A stretch of 64,000 nt of DNA, from assembly GCA_026168455.1 (NCBI GenBank), contig CM047430.1:28290737-28354736 (forward strand), read 5' to 3'. Source of the DNA: Theocolax elegans. Lineage: Eukaryota; Arthropoda; Insecta; Hymenoptera; Cerocephalidae. Numbering within the stretch: position 1 is the stretch's first letter; each line of letters opens with the position of its first letter. The notes under the pieces are model-generated. The model did not search any database and had not been told where the DNA came from. It saw only the letters and a program-made list of their open reading frames with translations. This document shows, one piece after another, positions 63,181 through 64,000 of this stretch. The position numbers and the translations under genes were made by a program.

Positions 63181-63570
63181 TTGAATTCAATTCGGCCGGC
63201 TTTGATCCTTTTGTCGCTGTAGCGCGCCGACTTCTCGTTGCACCCGCGACCGGTGGTTCGGCATCACTCCCTCTCTCTCTCTCACTCGCTTCCTCTCCTT
63301 CTCTCTTTTCTCTTCTCTTTTCCTCTCTCATTGTTTGTTTTCAGTCTCGAGAGTGCACCGAACGCCCGCGCGTTTCCTGAGCAATTCGAGCACGTCGACA
63401 ATAAATAAACGCAATAAATATATCGCCCTGGGTTTCGCGGGGCTCCTCCCTACCCTTGTCGGCCTAATATGCAGGGCATATACGAGACACAAGTCGACCA
63501 ACCATACGTGCAAGGTCGCACACGCCTTTTTTGCGAAACCTTTCTATTTGTGTGTACCTACCCTTTACTC
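63181..63570. promoter_or_regulatory. GC-rich island with TC-rich run
   Basis: CpG-rich sequence with an impure TC run (about 63266-63330). Frames of 61-84 codons on both strands are not convincing. Confidence 0.25.
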
Positions 63571-64000
63571 CAACATTCTTACGTTATAATTATATCGTAC
63601 ATCTCGTTTTATCATCTTAATAGTAAATCAATATTTATTTTGACTCGATCGCGGTCAATCCTGCAGAGGGGTACTGATTTCCTCATCCTAAATTAAAAAA
63701 AAAAACCTATTTCTTCTGAATTAAAAAATAAATAACCTTATGTGCAATAATAATTTTTAATATATAGTTATAATAATATATACAAATTTTTAAAATGCGA
63801 AACATAGTTTCGTATATTGAAAGAACTTGAGGTATTTTAGATAACAGTAACTCGTTAATTTAATTTAATAAATCTTTATTCAAATTAAGTCGATTTCATT
63901 TAAAATTAATAAAATTTATGTAAATATATGAAATGTTTATTTATTTCAATTGAACATTATGATAAATATTATGCAAATAAATAAATATTGTATAGCATTA
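63571..64000. other. AT-rich stretch to the window end
   Basis: Nothing recognised. Confidence 0.5.

Noticed and set aside
1..64000. CRISPR arrays, rRNA genes, prokaryotic operons
   Set aside because: No regularly spaced short repeats with unique spacers, no rRNA-like blocks and no ribosome-binding-site/operon structure; the DNA is clearly eukaryotic.

Overview
This is a nuclear DNA window from an animal, most likely an insect and plausibly a hymenopteran such as an ant. The base composition alternates between very AT-rich stretches and short CpG-rich islands. Introns are about 60-90 bases long with GT..AG ends, microsatellites are abundant, and the only convincing proteins are transposon-type (a CACTA-like DDE transposase and a DUF4806 protein). 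No bacterial features, rRNA or CRISPR array were seen. The ant/hymenopteran placement is inference from composition and general knowledge of these families; no host gene was found to fix it.

Layout. Positions 1-5900 are mostly AT-rich. They hold one strong CpG island (about 2985-3700) and a 336-bp solo LTR (4108-4443) nested in a small terminal-inverted-repeat element (3995-4532). Positions 5940-12248 hold a complex repeat: a ~360-bp tandem duplication leading into two nearly identical 1.85-kb inverted arms (6450-8302 and 10397-12248) around a 2.1-kb spacer. Positions 16843-18598 are an 878-bp head-to-tail duplication. It is followed by a MITE-like element (18702-19131) and a 1.58-kb foldback element (19515-21093). 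Positions 22886-36090 are a staircase of three overlapping head-to-tail duplications of 2.4-2.9 kb, carrying copies of one GC-rich promoter/exon-like block.

Positions 40048-45501 hold the only convincing genes. An intact single-exon CACTA-like transposase of 695 aa is followed on the same strand by an eight-exon DUF4806 gene that splices in silico to 523 aa. The two probably form, or derive from, one DNA transposon. No terminal inverted repeats could be assigned, so its limits are unknown.

Positions 45502-64000 have no recognisable protein gene. GC/CpG-rich islands recur every 2-4 kb (47.3, 49.4, 51.3, 54.1, 55.3, 57.2, 59.6, 61.4 and 63.2 kb) between AT-rich DNA. This stretch also has a second, inverted copy of the MITE (52517-53045), a second copy of a ~200-bp dimeric repeat (53400-53760) and a tRNA-like sequence (56715-56788). 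It looks like an intergenic or long-intron regulatory landscape, but that is inference. Open frames inside the GC islands look like chance ORFs and are not called as genes.
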